NCBI RefSeq assembly: GCF_000759835.1
Contig: NZ_BBNB01000009.1
Coordinates: forward strand, 186,001 to 250,000
Length of the DNA: 64,000 bases
Origin: Citrobacter sedlakii NBRC 105722
Lineage (GTDB): Bacteria; Pseudomonadota; Gammaproteobacteria; Enterobacterales; Enterobacteriaceae
Direction of reading: 5' to 3'
The notes under the pieces were generated by a model. The model saw only the letters and a list, made by a program, of their open reading frames with translations. It did not search any database and was not told the DNA's origin. This document shows positions 36,032 to 46,553 of this stretch, piece by piece (position 1 is the first letter of the stretch; each line of letters opens with the position of its first letter). Position numbers and translations under genes: made by a program.

Positions 36032-36856
36032 ATGCAAGGTGTACCTGAGCAATTCAGCGATGAGAAAGACAGCGCCCGTTTTCGCCATCTGGCGGAAGTG
36101 CCGGGCGTGGAACTGTATCATGCGCATATTTCTCGCTACGCCTTCGAACCCCACACCCACGAAGCCTTCGGCATTGGGGCTATTGAGGCGGGAGCCGAGC
36201 GCTTTCGCTATCGCGGCACCCAGTATCTGGCGCCCGCCCATTCCGTTATCACCATGAATCCGGACGAACTGCACACCGGCGAAGCTGAAACCGCCGATGG
36301 CTGGCGCTACCGGATGATCTATCTTGACCCCACCCTGCTGGAAGAGATCACGGGGATCCGCCACTGGGGGTTTCGCGAAGTGACAAGACACGATCCCTTG
36401 CGTTCACGCCAGATTTGCTCGCTGATCCACGGTTTGTGGCACACCGACGATCCGCTGGCGCAGAAAGGACTGTTGCTGGATTTAATCGATACCTTCCGGC
36501 CGCTGGCGCAGCCGATGCGGGCGCCGCGTGAAGGCGCGCACCGCTTTGCGCGGGTGCGCGATTATCTCCACGACAACTACATGCGTCCGGTCACCTTAGA
36601 CGAACTGGCCGCTGTCGCGGCGCTCAGTCCCTGGCATTTTCAGCGCCAGTTCAAAGCGCATTTTCACGTCACGCCGCATCAGATGCTGATGGCGATCCGC
36701 CTGTGGAGGGCGAAAGCCTTTCTCACTCTCGGGATGCCCGCCGCCGAAGTGGCCGCCGCCGCTGGCCTTACCGACCAGTCGCATCTGACTCGCGCCTTTA
36801 CCCATCGCTACGGCATCACTCCCGTACGCTACCAGAGACAGGTTTTCCCCCGCTGA
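36032..36856 (+). CDS. AraC-family regulator adjacent to ytfF
   Basis: A 274-residue regulator with an N-terminal cupin-like effector domain (HAHISRYAFEPHTHEAFGIG, about residues 30-50) and a C-terminal double HTH of about 100 residues (TLDELAAVAALSPWHFQRQF, then IRLWRAKAFLTLG). The start ATG at 36032 is preferred behind GGGGAGAG; a GTG five codons earlier is the alternative. It is 76 bases upstream of ytfF in the same direction, which suggests it controls that exporter. E. coli K-12 has qorB and ytfF without this gene between them. Confidence 0.88.
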   Translation: MQGVPEQFSDEKDSARFRHLAEVPGVELYHAHISRYAFEPHTHEAFGIGAIEAGAERFRYRGTQYLAPAHSVITMNPDELHTGEAETADGWRYRMIYLDPTLLEEITGIRHWGFREVTRHDPLRSRQICSLIHGLWHTDDPLAQKGLLLDLIDTFRPLAQPMRAPREGAHRFARVRDYLHDNYMRPVTLDELAAVAALSPWHFQRQFKAHFHVTPHQMLMAIRLWRAKAFLTLGMPAAEVAAAAGLTDQSHLTRAFTHRYGITPVRYQRQVFPR

Positions 36857-36932
36857 TGCGCAATCTCATACAATACGCGCGCGTTTTCCCTGCCTACACT
36901 CGTCGCTGGGTTAAAGCAGAGGGAGAAACATA

Positions 36933-37898
36933 ATGATTAGCGGCGTGATATATGCCCTGCTGGCAGGGTTAATGTGGGGACTGATTTTTGTCGGGCCGTT
37001 GATCGTACCGGAATACCCGGCGATGCTGCAGTCGATGGGGCGTTACCTGGCGCTGGGCCTGATCGCTCTGCCGCTCGCCTGGCTTGGTCGCGCCCGTCTT
37101 CGCCAATTGACCTCAAAGGACTGGTTCACCGCGCTGGCGCTGACCATGATGGGCAACCTGATTTACTATCTCTGCCTCGCCAGCGCCATTCAGCGCACCG
37201 GCGCGCCGGTATCGACGATGATTATCGGCACGCTGCCGGTCGTCATTCCGGTATTTGCTAACCTGCTGTACAGCCATCGCGACGGCAGACTCGCCTGGCG
37301 ACGCCTTGCCCCTTCACTGGCGTTGACAGGCATCGGACTGCTGTGTGTGAATATCGCGGAGCTGGGTCAAGGGCTGCCGAATTTCAGCGGCTGGCGCTAT
37401 GGCTCTGGCATCGCGCTGGCGGTGGTTTCGGTGGCCTGCTGGGCGTGGTATGCGCTGCGTAATGCGCGCTGGCTGCGCGAAAATCCGGACAAGCATCCAA
37501 TGATGTGGGCGACAGCGCAGGCGCTGGTCACCCTGCCCGTCTCTTTCGCAGGCTACATCGCCGCCTGCTTGTGGCTATACAACCAAACCCCAGGCTTTGC
37601 GCTCCCCTTTGGTCCGCGACCTGCGGTCTTTATCGGCCTGATGGTGGCAATTGCGGTGCTGTGCTCGTGGGTAGGGGCTCTGTGCTGGAATATCGCCAGC
37701 CAACGGTTGCCGACGGTGATCCTTGGGCCATTAATTGTATTTGAGACACTGGCGGGCCTGCTGTACACCTTTATTCTGCGTCAGGACATTCCCCCGCTGC
37801 TGACATTAAGCGGCATAGCGCTGCTCGTTGTCGGCGTGGTGCTCGCCGTAAAAGCCAAACCGGAAAAACCCGGCGTGGCGCCCGTCCCGGAGATGTAA
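36933..37898 (+). CDS. ytfF: EamA/DMT-family inner-membrane exporter YtfF
   Basis: A 321-residue drug/metabolite transporter with ten predicted spans in two EamA repeats, starting MISGVIYALLAGLMWGLIFVG, and the family-typical SAIQRTGAPVSTMIIGTLPV in span 4 and GALCWN in the second half. Identity to E. coli YtfF is high. Substrate unknown; the family exports amino acids, metabolites or drugs. Confidence 0.93.
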   Translation: MISGVIYALLAGLMWGLIFVGPLIVPEYPAMLQSMGRYLALGLIALPLAWLGRARLRQLTSKDWFTALALTMMGNLIYYLCLASAIQRTGAPVSTMIIGTLPVVIPVFANLLYSHRDGRLAWRRLAPSLALTGIGLLCVNIAELGQGLPNFSGWRYGSGIALAVVSVACWAWYALRNARWLRENPDKHPMMWATAQALVTLPVSFAGYIAACLWLYNQTPGFALPFGPRPAVFIGLMVAIAVLCSWVGALCWNIASQRLPTVILGPLIVFETLAGLLYTFILRQDIPPLLTLSGIALLVVGVVLAVKAKPEKPGVAPVPEM

Positions 37899-37901
37899 AT
37901 G

Positions 37902-37929
37902 GGCCGGACAGCGCTGCGCGTGTCCGGCC
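37902..37929. repeat. REP-like hairpin
   Basis: Near-perfect inverted repeat GGCCGGACAGCG/CGTGTCCGGCC between the convergent ytfF and chemoreceptor genes. It may act as the shared 3' hairpin. Confidence 0.7.
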
Positions 37930-37944
37930 TGCAGTTAATGCTGC

Positions 37945-39498
37945 TTATACTTTAAATACCGCTACCGTCTGATTCAGACGCGCAGCCTGTTCTTCCAGCG
38001 CGGCGGCGGCAGACGCTGACTCCTCCACCAGCGAGGCGTTCTGCTGAGTCACGCGATCCATCTCCGCCACCGCCTGTCCCACCTGATCGATTCCCCGGCT
38101 CTGCTCATCCGACGCGGAAGCGATTTCGCCCATGATGTCGGTCACGCGGGTGACCGCGCTGACAATCTCATTCATCGTTTCACCGGCTTCATGCACCAGC
38201 GCGGAACCGGCATTCACCCGATCGCCAGAGTCTTCAATCAGCGCCTTGATCTCTTTCGCGGCCTGGGCGCTGCGGCTCGCCAGCGTACGAACTTCACCAG
38301 CGACCACGGCGAATCCGCGCCCCTGCTCGCCTGCGCGCGCCGCTTCCACCGCGGCGTTAAGCGCCAGGATGTTGGTCTGGAAGGCAATGCCGTCAATCAC
38401 GCTGGTGATCTGGGCTATCTTGCTGGAACTGGCGGCGATCTCATCCATGGTGCGCACGACGCCTTCCACGACCTCACCGCCCTTTTTCGCCGTACCCGAG
38501 GCGTTCTTCGCCAGTTGCGTCGCCTGGCGGGCGTTGTCCGCATTCTGCCGGACGGTGGCGGTCAACTGCTCCATGCTGGCTGCGGTTTCTTCCAGCGAAG
38601 CGGCCTGCTGTTCAGTTCGTGAGGAGAGATCGTTACTGCCCGCCGTAATCTCACCGGCGCCGGTGTAGATCGTATCGGCGCCATCGCGCACCACGCGGAC
38701 GGTATTCGCCAGCGACTGCTGCATATCGCGTACGTTACGCGCCAGTAGCGCCATTTCGTTGTTGCCTTCCGCGTCAATGCTGTGCGTGAGATCGCCGGAC
38801 GCGATATGGCGGATATGGGACATCACTTCATGCAGCGGCTTCAGCAGCACACGCTGCATCGCTATCCAACTGATCAGAATGATGACCACGACCGCCAGCA
38901 GGATAAAGGACAGAATCCACAGAATGCGTTGATAGTCGTTTTCGTTATCCTTGATCCCCGCGCTGGTGAGCTTCGCCTGCGCGGTGCGCCATTCGTGATA
39001 GACGCTCTGCATTGCCGTTTGTTTCTGTTCGGCGTTCTGCTTAAACATCTCTTCCAGTTTGCCTTCCGCCAGCAAGGCGTTCATTTTTGCCAGCGTCGCT
39101 GAGTAAATGCCGTACTGTTCTTCCAGCCTGTCCGCCAGGCGCTCGTCCATCCCTGGCGTTTCCGGTAGCGCATAATAGGTGTCGTAATGTTTTTTCGCGT
39201 TCGCCAGCAGAGCATCTGCGGTTTTCACCAGTTCGCTGAGCTGGCCGCCGTTGATCTGCCCTGCCATGCTGCTTTGCAAACGCAGCATCCCCCGGTTCAG
39301 CGTTACCCGCGCCTGATTGAGGCTGATCCACGCATCGGTAAATTCCGCCACGTTCTGGCTTGCAAGTTGCGACACCGTGAAATTTTGTTTGTCATTTTTC
39401 AGCGCGTTAATAAACACGCCAGCCGAAAGAAGCTGCATCGCCCCGAGCGCGAGTAGCACCACGATCAATAAAGTGATCACGTTGATTCGTTTAAACAT
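37945..39498 (-). CDS. Tsr-like methyl-accepting chemotaxis protein without the NWETF tail
   Basis: A 517-residue chemoreceptor: TM1 about residues 7-30, a four-helix-bundle (TarH) periplasmic domain to about 190, TM2 192-213, HAMP, and a complete signalling domain nearly identical to Tsr. The amino-acid pocket residues of Tsr/Tar are all present: R64, N68, R69 and R73 in [12 protein letters not shown]. That predicts sensing of an amino acid or similar alpha-amino acid compound. The protein stops at AVFKV, where Tsr continues for about 34 more residues to NWETF, so it lacks its own CheR tether. It is located between ytfF and ytfE, where K-12 has no chemoreceptor. Confidence 0.94.
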   Translation of the reverse strand: MFKRINVITLLIVVLLALGAMQLLSAGVFINALKNDKQNFTVSQLASQNVAEFTDAWISLNQARVTLNRGMLRLQSSMAGQINGGQLSELVKTADALLANAKKHYDTYYALPETPGMDERLADRLEEQYGIYSATLAKMNALLAEGKLEEMFKQNAEQKQTAMQSVYHEWRTAQAKLTSAGIKDNENDYQRILWILSFILLAVVVIILISWIAMQRVLLKPLHEVMSHIRHIASGDLTHSIDAEGNNEMALLARNVRDMQQSLANTVRVVRDGADTIYTGAGEITAGSNDLSSRTEQQAASLEETAASMEQLTATVRQNADNARQATQLAKNASGTAKKGGEVVEGVVRTMDEIAASSSKIAQITSVIDGIAFQTNILALNAAVEAARAGEQGRGFAVVAGEVRTLASRSAQAAKEIKALIEDSGDRVNAGSALVHEAGETMNEIVSAVTRVTDIMGEIASASDEQSRGIDQVGQAVAEMDRVTQQNASLVEESASAAAALEEQAARLNQTVAVFKV

Positions 39499-39537
39499 CT
39501 TTTGCCTTTTATGTTGCAGGTGTTGTCTGAGGACTTG

Positions 39538-39564
39538 GTATCGGCAGCGATCGCGGGTTGTTTA
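39538..39564 (-). promoter_or_regulatory. Sigma-28 (FliA) promoter of the Tsr-like gene
   Basis: On the minus strand TAAA, 15 bases, then GCCGATAC: 7 of 8 bases of the FliA -10 with exact spacing, 40 bases upstream of the start. Confidence 0.8.
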
Positions 39565-39694
39565 ATTCGCCAGGACTCCGTTTATGGGGGAATGGCACGC
39601 TTTCTGATAAGTATCAGTACGTTAAAAACGAAAGAATTTTTCGTGACAGACATCACAAAATCCTCTGACCCGAAAGGGTTATAGCGCCCACCTA

Positions 39695-39717
39695 AAGATG
39701 CATTTAAAATACATCTT
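39695..39717. promoter_or_regulatory. NsrR binding site of ytfE
   Basis: A 23-bp imperfect dyad with AAGATGCATTT on the left and the mirrored ATACATCTT on the right, matching the NsrR consensus (11-1-11 repeat of AAGATGCYTTT). It lies 27 bases before the ytfE start and implies nitric-oxide derepression. Confidence 0.88.
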
Positions 39718-39743
39718 ATATTATTCAAAATGAGGTAACGGCT

Positions 39744-40406
39744 ATGGCTTATCGCGATCAACCTTTAGGTGAACTGGCGCTTTCTATTCCTCGCGCGTCG
39801 GCGCTGTTTCGTAAGTATGATATGGACTACTGCTGCGGCGGTAAGCAGACGCTGGCGCGGGCGGCCGCACGCAAAGAGCTGGACGTTGACGCCATTGAGG
39901 CGCAGCTTGCCCAACTGGCTGAACAGCCCATTGAAAAAGACTGGCGTACCGCGCCGTTAGCCGAAATCATCAACCACATCATCGTGCGCTACCACGACAG
40001 ACACCGTGAGCAATTGCCGGAACTGATCCTACAGGCGACCAAAGTTGAACGCGTGCATGCTGATAAGCCAAACGTGCCGAAAGGTCTGGCGAAGTACCTG
40101 ACTATGCTGCATCAGGAGCTGTCGAGCCACATGATGAAAGAAGAACAGATCCTGTTTCCAATGATCAAACAGGGAATGGGCAGCCAGGCGATGGGGCCAA
40201 TCAGCGTGATGGAAAGCGAGCATGATGAGGCGGGTGAACTGCTGGAAGTGATTAAGCATACCACGCAGAATGTGACCATTCCGCCGGAAGCCTGCACCAC
40301 CTGGAAAGCGATGTACAACGGGATTAACGAGATGATTGATGACCTGATGGAGCACATCAGTCTGGAGAATAATGTCCTGTTCCCGCGTGCCTTAGCCGGG
40401 GAATAA
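39744..40406 (+). CDS. ytfE: Di-iron repair protein RIC/YtfE
   Basis: A 220-residue cytoplasmic protein that helps repair iron-sulfur clusters damaged by nitric oxide and oxidants. All six carboxylate/histidine ligands of the di-iron site are present at the E. coli positions: H84, H129, E133, H160, H204 and E208. The conserved N-terminal C30-C31 pair (DYCCGGKQ) is also intact. Control by the NsrR site just upstream is expected. Confidence 0.97.
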   Translation: MAYRDQPLGELALSIPRASALFRKYDMDYCCGGKQTLARAAARKELDVDAIEAQLAQLAEQPIEKDWRTAPLAEIINHIIVRYHDRHREQLPELILQATKVERVHADKPNVPKGLAKYLTMLHQELSSHMMKEEQILFPMIKQGMGSQAMGPISVMESEHDEAGELLEVIKHTTQNVTIPPEACTTWKAMYNGINEMIDDLMEHISLENNVLFPRALAGE

Positions 40407-40413
40407 GCGATTT

Positions 40414-40442
40414 GCCGGATGGCGGATACGCCTAATCCGGCC
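40414..40442. repeat. REP element
   Basis: GCCGGATGGCGG...CCTAATCCGGCC inverted repeat between convergent ytfE and cycA. Confidence 0.8.
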
Positions 40443-40464
40443 TACAACCGGTACCAGTAAGCGA

Positions 40465-40491
40465 GCCCGGTAAGCGTTGCCGCCACCGGGC
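40465..40491. repeat. Second-family REP-like palindrome
   Basis: GCCCGGTAAGCG...CCACCGGGC hairpin immediately after the cycA stop; same family as 5473 and 43731. It probably forms the cycA 3' end. Confidence 0.65.
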
Positions 40492-40499
40492 GATACGAT

Positions 40500-41909
40500 T
40501 TAACGCATTCCTGCCATACGTCTCTTACCGATAAACAGCCAGCCCAGTCCCAGGGCGATAAACCACAGCGGCGTGACGAGCAGCGCCTGACGGGTATCGT
40601 CTTCCAGGGTCAGCAGCACGATCACAAACACGAAGAACGCCATGCACACCCAGCACATCAGCTTGCCAAGCGGCATTTTATAGATCGATTTCTCATGCAA
40701 GTGCGGGCGCTGTTTGCGATACACCAGGTATGAACACAGGATAATGGTCCACACGAACATAAACAGGATTGCCGACACCGTGGTGATCATGGTGAACGCG
40801 CCAATCACGCTCGGGTTGACGTACAACATCACCACGCCGCCCAGCAGACAGATGCAAGAGAAGGTCAGCCCTTTGGCCGGTACCGCGCGTTTAGACAGCT
40901 TCGCGAACGCTTTCGGCGCCACCCCTTCCTGCGCCAGGCCGAACAGCATGCGGCTGGTCGAGAACACACCGCTGTTTGCCGAAGAGGCCGCAGAGGTCAG
41001 CACCACGAAGTTGATCACGCTTGCCGCGGCAGGCAGACCAACCAGTACAAACAGCTCTACGAACGGGCTCTTATCCGGTACCACGGAGCTCCACGGCGTG
41101 ACGGACATAATGACGATCAGCGCGAACACGTAGAACATAATGATACGAACAGGAATGGAGTTGATGGCGCGCGGCAGGGATTTTTCGGGATCTTTCGTTT
41201 CAGCCGCCGTTGTCCCCACCAGTTCGATACCAACAAACGCAAACACTGCAATCTGGAAGCCAGCAAAGAAGCCGCTGATGCCTTTCGGGAACCAGCCGCC
41301 ATCATTCCACAGGTGCGCAAAAGACGCTTCGACGCCGGTCGGTGATGTAAAGTGCATGGCGATCATCACCAGCCCCACGATAATCAGCGCGACGATGGCG
41401 ACGATTTTAATCATCGCGAACCAGAACTCCATCTCACCGAACATTTTCACGGTGGCGAGGTTAAGGCTCAGCAGCAAGACCACGACAGCCAGCGAGGCCA
41501 CCCAGTCGGAAAGCCCCGGGAACCAGAACTGGGCATAAGCGGTAATCGCCACGACGTCCGCCATCCCGGTCACCACCCAGCAGAACCAGTAGGTCCAGCC
41601 GGTAAAATAGCCTGCCCACGGTCCCAGCAGATCCGAAGCAAAGTCACTAAAAGATTTATATTCCAGATTTGAGAGCAGCAGCTCGCCCATCGCCCGCATG
41701 ACGAAGAAGAGCATAAAGCCGATGATCATATAAACAAAAATGATCGACGGTCCGGCGAGGCTGATGGTTTTGCCGGACCCCATAAACAGGCCCGTACCGA
41801 TCGCCCCGCCAATGGCGATAAGCTGAATATGTCGGTTTGTGAGATTGCGCCGTAGCGACTGTTCAGCCGGTGCCTGTTCATCGGCGGCGACTTTTACCTG
41901 ATCTACCAT
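40500..41909 (-). CDS. cycA: D-serine/D-alanine/glycine:proton symporter CycA
   Basis: A 469-residue amino-acid permease of the APC superfamily with 12 membrane spans. The first-span motif IAIGGAIGTGLFMGSG is at about residues 32-47 and the signature FKSFSDFASDLLGPWAGYFTGWTYW-type region is seen near 85-110. It imports glycine, D-alanine, D-serine and cycloserine in E. coli. Its mRNA leader carries a CA-rich stretch suited to GcvB pairing. Confidence 0.97.
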   Translation of the reverse strand: MVDQVKVAADEQAPAEQSLRRNLTNRHIQLIAIGGAIGTGLFMGSGKTISLAGPSIIFVYMIIGFMLFFVMRAMGELLLSNLEYKSFSDFASDLLGPWAGYFTGWTYWFCWVVTGMADVVAITAYAQFWFPGLSDWVASLAVVVLLLSLNLATVKMFGEMEFWFAMIKIVAIVALIIVGLVMIAMHFTSPTGVEASFAHLWNDGGWFPKGISGFFAGFQIAVFAFVGIELVGTTAAETKDPEKSLPRAINSIPVRIIMFYVFALIVIMSVTPWSSVVPDKSPFVELFVLVGLPAAASVINFVVLTSAASSANSGVFSTSRMLFGLAQEGVAPKAFAKLSKRAVPAKGLTFSCICLLGGVVMLYVNPSVIGAFTMITTVSAILFMFVWTIILCSYLVYRKQRPHLHEKSIYKMPLGKLMCWVCMAFFVFVIVLLTLEDDTRQALLVTPLWFIALGLGWLFIGKRRMAGMR

Positions 41910-41927
41910 GTTTTATTCTTCCTGTAC

Positions 41928-41941
41928 CTGTCTGTGTTGTG
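41928..41941 (-). promoter_or_regulatory. CA-rich GcvB target stretch in the cycA leader
   Basis: The cycA mRNA leader reads CACAACACAGACAG about 20-35 bases before the start, with a second CACAACAGACG further up. GcvB represses cycA in E. coli through a G/U-rich seed that pairs with such sequences. The GcvB gene itself is not in the window. Confidence 0.5.
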
Positions 41942-42191
41942 CAGGCTCTGCGGCCTTTAATGCGTCTGTTGTGCTTCTGTATGATACGACGATCCTGTTG
42001 TCAGGACTCATCGATATTAGGTAAGAATCGGCGGGATGAATACTAAGATTTAAATATTATGTTAACTATATGTTTAAAGTGAGTGTCATATCACTCTGAT
42101 AACGCGAATTAGCTCACAAAAATACACGCAACGGAACCATTTGCAAGATAAAATGCCGATGTTCGGCGAATACGCGGTTTTATTGCATATT

Positions 42192-42223
42192 TTCTGTTCC
42201 CCTCTTTTCCGAAGGGAACAGAA
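42192..42223. repeat. Ten-base-pair inverted repeat after fklB
   Basis: Perfect arms TTCTGTTCCC/GGGAACAGAA with a 12-base loop, 9 bases beyond the fklB stop. It is placed as a 3' hairpin but no T run follows on the fklB strand. The remainder of 41910-42231 is the AT-rich cycA promoter region. Confidence 0.55.
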
Positions 42224-42231
42224 GACTCTGC

Positions 42232-42852
42232 TTACAGGATTTCCAGCAGCTCGACGTCAAACACCAGCGTGCTGAACGGCGGAATGGAGGCACCCGCGCC
42301 GCGTTCACCGTAGGCGAGTTCATGAGGAATAGTCAGTTCCCACTTCGAGCCGACCGGCATTAAGGTCAGCGCTTCAATCCAGCCGGCGATCACGCCATTA
42401 ACCGGGAATTCAGCCGGTTCGCCGCGCGCTACGGAGCTGTCGAATACGGTGCCGTCAATCAGCTTGCCGGTATAATGCACGCGAACGCGGTCAGTACGGG
42501 CCGGAATCGGACCTTCACCCTGGGTCAGTACGCGGAATTGCAGACCGGATTCGGTGCTGCTCACACCCTCTTTCTCACGGTTTTCTTCCAGATACTTCAC
42601 GCCTTCCGCGGCCATCGCCTGGAAACGTTCGCGACGTACGGCATCAGCACGCTCATGAATTTCACGCAGCGCGCGGTGTACCACGTCAACCGGAACAGCC
42701 GGTTGTTTACCTTCCAGCGCATCGGCAATACCTGCAACCAGCGCTTCAGGCAACAGCCCCTGCAGGCCGGATTCGCTCAGTTGCTGTCCTACCTGCAAAC
42801 CAATGCCGTAGCTTGCTTGCGCTTCGATAGTATCAAAAGTCGGGGTTGCCAT
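42232..42852 (-). CDS. fklB: FKBP-type peptidyl-prolyl isomerase FklB (FKBP22)
   Basis: A 206-residue cytoplasmic proline isomerase. The N-terminal helical dimerisation domain (about 1-85) precedes the FKBP catalytic domain with [27 protein letters not shown] and [19 protein letters not shown]. The start [12 protein letters not shown] gives the E. coli length. Upstream in-frame ATG is rejected because the added residues are not conserved. Confidence 0.97.
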   Translation of the reverse strand: MATPTFDTIEAQASYGIGLQVGQQLSESGLQGLLPEALVAGIADALEGKQPAVPVDVVHRALREIHERADAVRRERFQAMAAEGVKYLEENREKEGVSSTESGLQFRVLTQGEGPIPARTDRVRVHYTGKLIDGTVFDSSVARGEPAEFPVNGVIAGWIEALTLMPVGSKWELTIPHELAYGERGAGASIPPFSTLVFDVELLEIL

Positions 42853-43070
42853 CGTATTTCCTTTCATCGGATTTAAAGTAGCGGGCAGCATAACAGCCGC
42901 GCCCTCTGCGGTAAAATGTTGTCATGGGGTGGATGACAAATCCTGGGGAAAAAGAAACAATAGGGGTATCCCGTATGAATATATCAAAAGCGGGTAATAT
43001 CACGAACATCATAGCGTTAGCTGTCTATACTCTATGATTGAGGAACGAGACGCGGAGCAGGAGGAAAGCC

Positions 43071-43721
43071 ATGCCCGGGCGCTTTGAACTAAAACCTACC
43101 CTGGCGAAAATCTGGCATGCACCGGACAATTTTCGCCTTATGGACCCGCTTCCGCCGATGCACCGCCGCGGCATTATTATTGCGGCAGTGGTGCTGGCCA
43201 TCGGTTTCCTGCTTCCCTCCGACGACAATAGCGTTGCGCCTACGGTAACCCGTGACGCGCAGCTGGATATTCAGTCACCGTCTCAGCCACCGACCGAAGC
43301 ACAGCTGCAGGCGCAGCTCGTCACGCCGCAAAACGATCCCGGACAGGTCGCTCCGGTGGCGCCGGAACCCATTCAGGAAGGCCAGCCGGAAACGCAGCCG
43401 CAGACACAACAGTCGCAGCCGCAAACGCAGCCTTTCCAGCCGGACAGCGGGATCGATCAGCAATGGCGTTCTTACCGCGTTGGTTCTGGTAAAACGATGG
43501 CGCAGTTGTTCCGCGACCACGGGCTGCCGCCGACAGACGTGTATGCCATGGCAAAAGTGGAAGGCGCAGGCAAGCCGTTGAGCACCCTTAAAGAAGGGCA
43601 GTTAGTGCAGATTCGCCAGAATGCGAACGGCGTAGTGACAGGCTTAACCATCGATACCGGCAATGACCAGCAGGTACTGTTCACCCGTCAGCCGGACGGC
43701 AGTTTCCTGCGGGCGCGATAA
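43071..43721 (+). CDS. ytfB: OapA-domain cell-envelope protein YtfB
   Basis: A 216-residue single-pass inner-membrane protein: N-terminal cytoplasmic stretch, transmembrane helix at about 33-49, a Pro/Gln-rich periplasmic linker (about 70-135), and a C-terminal OapA/LysM-like domain (RSYRVGSGKTMAQLFRDHG). E. coli YtfB localises to the division site and its OapA domain binds glycans. The start MPGRFELKPT matches E. coli; an ATG 11 codons upstream is possible. Confidence 0.93.
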   Translation: MPGRFELKPTLAKIWHAPDNFRLMDPLPPMHRRGIIIAAVVLAIGFLLPSDDNSVAPTVTRDAQLDIQSPSQPPTEAQLQAQLVTPQNDPGQVAPVAPEPIQEGQPETQPQTQQSQPQTQPFQPDSGIDQQWRSYRVGSGKTMAQLFRDHGLPPTDVYAMAKVEGAGKPLSTLKEGQLVQIRQNANGVVTGLTIDTGNDQQVLFTRQPDGSFLRAR

Positions 43722-43730
43722 TCACCTATG

Positions 43731-43755
43731 CCCGGCGACAGTATGCCACCGGGCC
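43731..43755. repeat. Second-family REP-like palindrome
   Basis: GCCCGGCGACAG...CCACCGGGC hairpin between convergent ytfB and the EamA gene. Confidence 0.6.
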
Positions 43756-43759
43756 TGAT

Positions 43760-44689
43760 TTACGCTTTACGCACCTTATTGACCCACCAGATCCCCGAAC
43801 ACACCAGCACCAGCGCAATCGCGTATTTCCATTCAAGAATATTCTCGCCAAGAAACACTGCCGACAGCACCGCTCCGGAAACGGGAATCAAGAAGTTAAA
43901 CGGTGCAATCATTCCCACCCGGTTGTATTTGAGCAAAATGCTCCACAGTGCAAACGCTACCGACGAGAGTAATGTCAGATAACCGAGAATCGCGACAGAT
44001 GAAAACCCGTGGACGGTGAGCGTGCCGCCAAACGCGTAACCGCCAGCGATCAGCGCCAGGCCGCCAATCCCCAACTGGTAACCGGTCATTACCGTAGGGT
44101 CAACCGTCTGCGAGATGCGCTTGCCGTAAAGCGTGGCGGCGGAAAGGATAAACGCCGCCAGGACGACAGACCCGTCGCCCAGCAGGCTAAAACTGAAGTC
44201 CAGCCCGCTGCTGAAATTCACCACCATCACTCCCGCGAAGCCGAGGATACAACCCAGTGTTTTGTTATAGCTCAGCTTGTCATTCTGGTAGATGAAGTGC
44301 GCCAGCAGTACGCTAAAGAAGGTGCCTGTCGCATTCATGATCGAGCCTTTCACCCCAGTGGTGAAGGCCAGACCAATATAAAAGAAGATGTACTGTAAAG
44401 AGGTCTGCGTCAGCCCCAGTAACGTGAGCTGGCCGAACTGGCGAGAGCGTAATCTGCCGATGGGCTTACGCTGCGCCATGGCCAGCAGCAGAAGCAGCAG
44501 ACCGGCAAACAGGAAGCGGTAACCGGCAAAAACAATTTTTGAAGGGATATCATCGGTTGCGATCTGGAAGATCTCATAGCCGCTTTTAATCGCCGGGTAG
44601 GCGCTCCCCCATAACAGGCAGCAAAACGCGGCGCTCAGGTAGACAATATTTTTACGCGCAAACAGAGGTTGCGGGTGCGGGGTATCCAT
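43760..44689 (-). CDS. EamA/DMT-family transporter
   Basis: A 309-residue ten-span exporter-type protein with two EamA repeats (FCCLLWGSAYPAIKSGYEIF in span 1; LGIGGLALIAGG and FLIPVSGAVLSAVFLGENI in the second half). Substrate unknown. In E. coli K-12 the same interval between ytfB and rplI holds other genes (ytfA/yjfZ), so this is a lineage-specific occupant. It does not share an operon with rplI because a terminator separates them. Confidence 0.9.
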   Translation of the reverse strand: MDTPHPQPLFARKNIVYLSAAFCCLLWGSAYPAIKSGYEIFQIATDDIPSKIVFAGYRFLFAGLLLLLLAMAQRKPIGRLRSRQFGQLTLLGLTQTSLQYIFFYIGLAFTTGVKGSIMNATGTFFSVLLAHFIYQNDKLSYNKTLGCILGFAGVMVVNFSSGLDFSFSLLGDGSVVLAAFILSAATLYGKRISQTVDPTVMTGYQLGIGGLALIAGGYAFGGTLTVHGFSSVAILGYLTLLSSVAFALWSILLKYNRVGMIAPFNFLIPVSGAVLSAVFLGENILEWKYAIALVLVCSGIWWVNKVRKA

Positions 44690-44782
44690 TCTTCACCACA
44701 TTGAAATTATGTTTTATTTTTAATGATTATCCCGAAAAGGGCAAAGAATAGCCAGTGTGAAAAAGCGCAGAGGAAGAAAAGC

Positions 44783-44810
44783 AAAACGCCGACACGAGGT
44801 CGGCGTTTTT
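44783..44810 (-). terminator. Terminator of the rpsF-priB-rpsR-rplI operon
   Basis: A nine-base-pair stem AACGCCGAC/GTCGGCGTT with a five-base loop. Runs of A on one side and T on the other allow termination in both directions. It lies 24 bases after the rplI stop. Confidence 0.88.
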
Positions 44811-44833
44811 CACGAAGCTGTCAGAATAAAAAC

Positions 44834-45295
<462 letters not shown>

Positions 45296-45324
45296 TCAAA
45301 GTCGTATTAATGGACCGTGACCGA

Positions 45325-45871
<547 letters not shown>

Positions 45872-45877
45872 CAGAAA

Positions 45878-46291
<414 letters not shown>

Positions 46292-46313
46292 TTATTCAGC
46301 CTCCTGTCTGGGT

Positions 46314-46357
46314 CAGCCGAGGCCCGGGGAGGCAAGGAACGTGTTAAAGGTCGGCTG
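46314..46357 (-). promoter_or_regulatory. S6:S18-type ribosomal leader hairpin
   Basis: The rpsF mRNA leader forms a helix CAGCCGA (46351-46357)/TCGGCTG (46314-46320) enclosing a C-rich loop with CCTTGCCTCCCCGGG. This has the size and position of the autoregulatory leader bound by the S6:S18 complex, which recognises a CCG-containing bulge. The exact Rfam match cannot be tested here. Confidence 0.6.
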
Positions 46358-46371
46358 AAAAATGACGCGTC

Positions 46372-46400
46372 ATAATACTGGGGTCAGACGGGAAACTCAA
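46372..46400 (-). promoter_or_regulatory. Sigma-70 promoter of rpsF
   Basis: On the minus strand TTGAGT, 17-base spacer, TATTAT. Transcription would begin near 46365, just before the leader hairpin, which supports both calls. Confidence 0.7.
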
Positions 46401-46553
46401 GGCGATTTGCAAACAATCGCCTGCTCGCTGTCGCTGCTCATCTCCCGGCGAGAAGAGAGAAGTTCATCTTGTGGTTGTTATTAGATGGTTTTTGCCGGGA
46501 TGACCACTTAGTATGCAGGGAGATAAAATGGAATATTTGACCTGGAGCAAAGG

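Noticed and set aside
39502-39684. 60-codon plus-strand frame in the chemoreceptor-ytfE gap
   Set aside because: Crosses the sigma-28 promoter and lacks a ribosome site; not supported.
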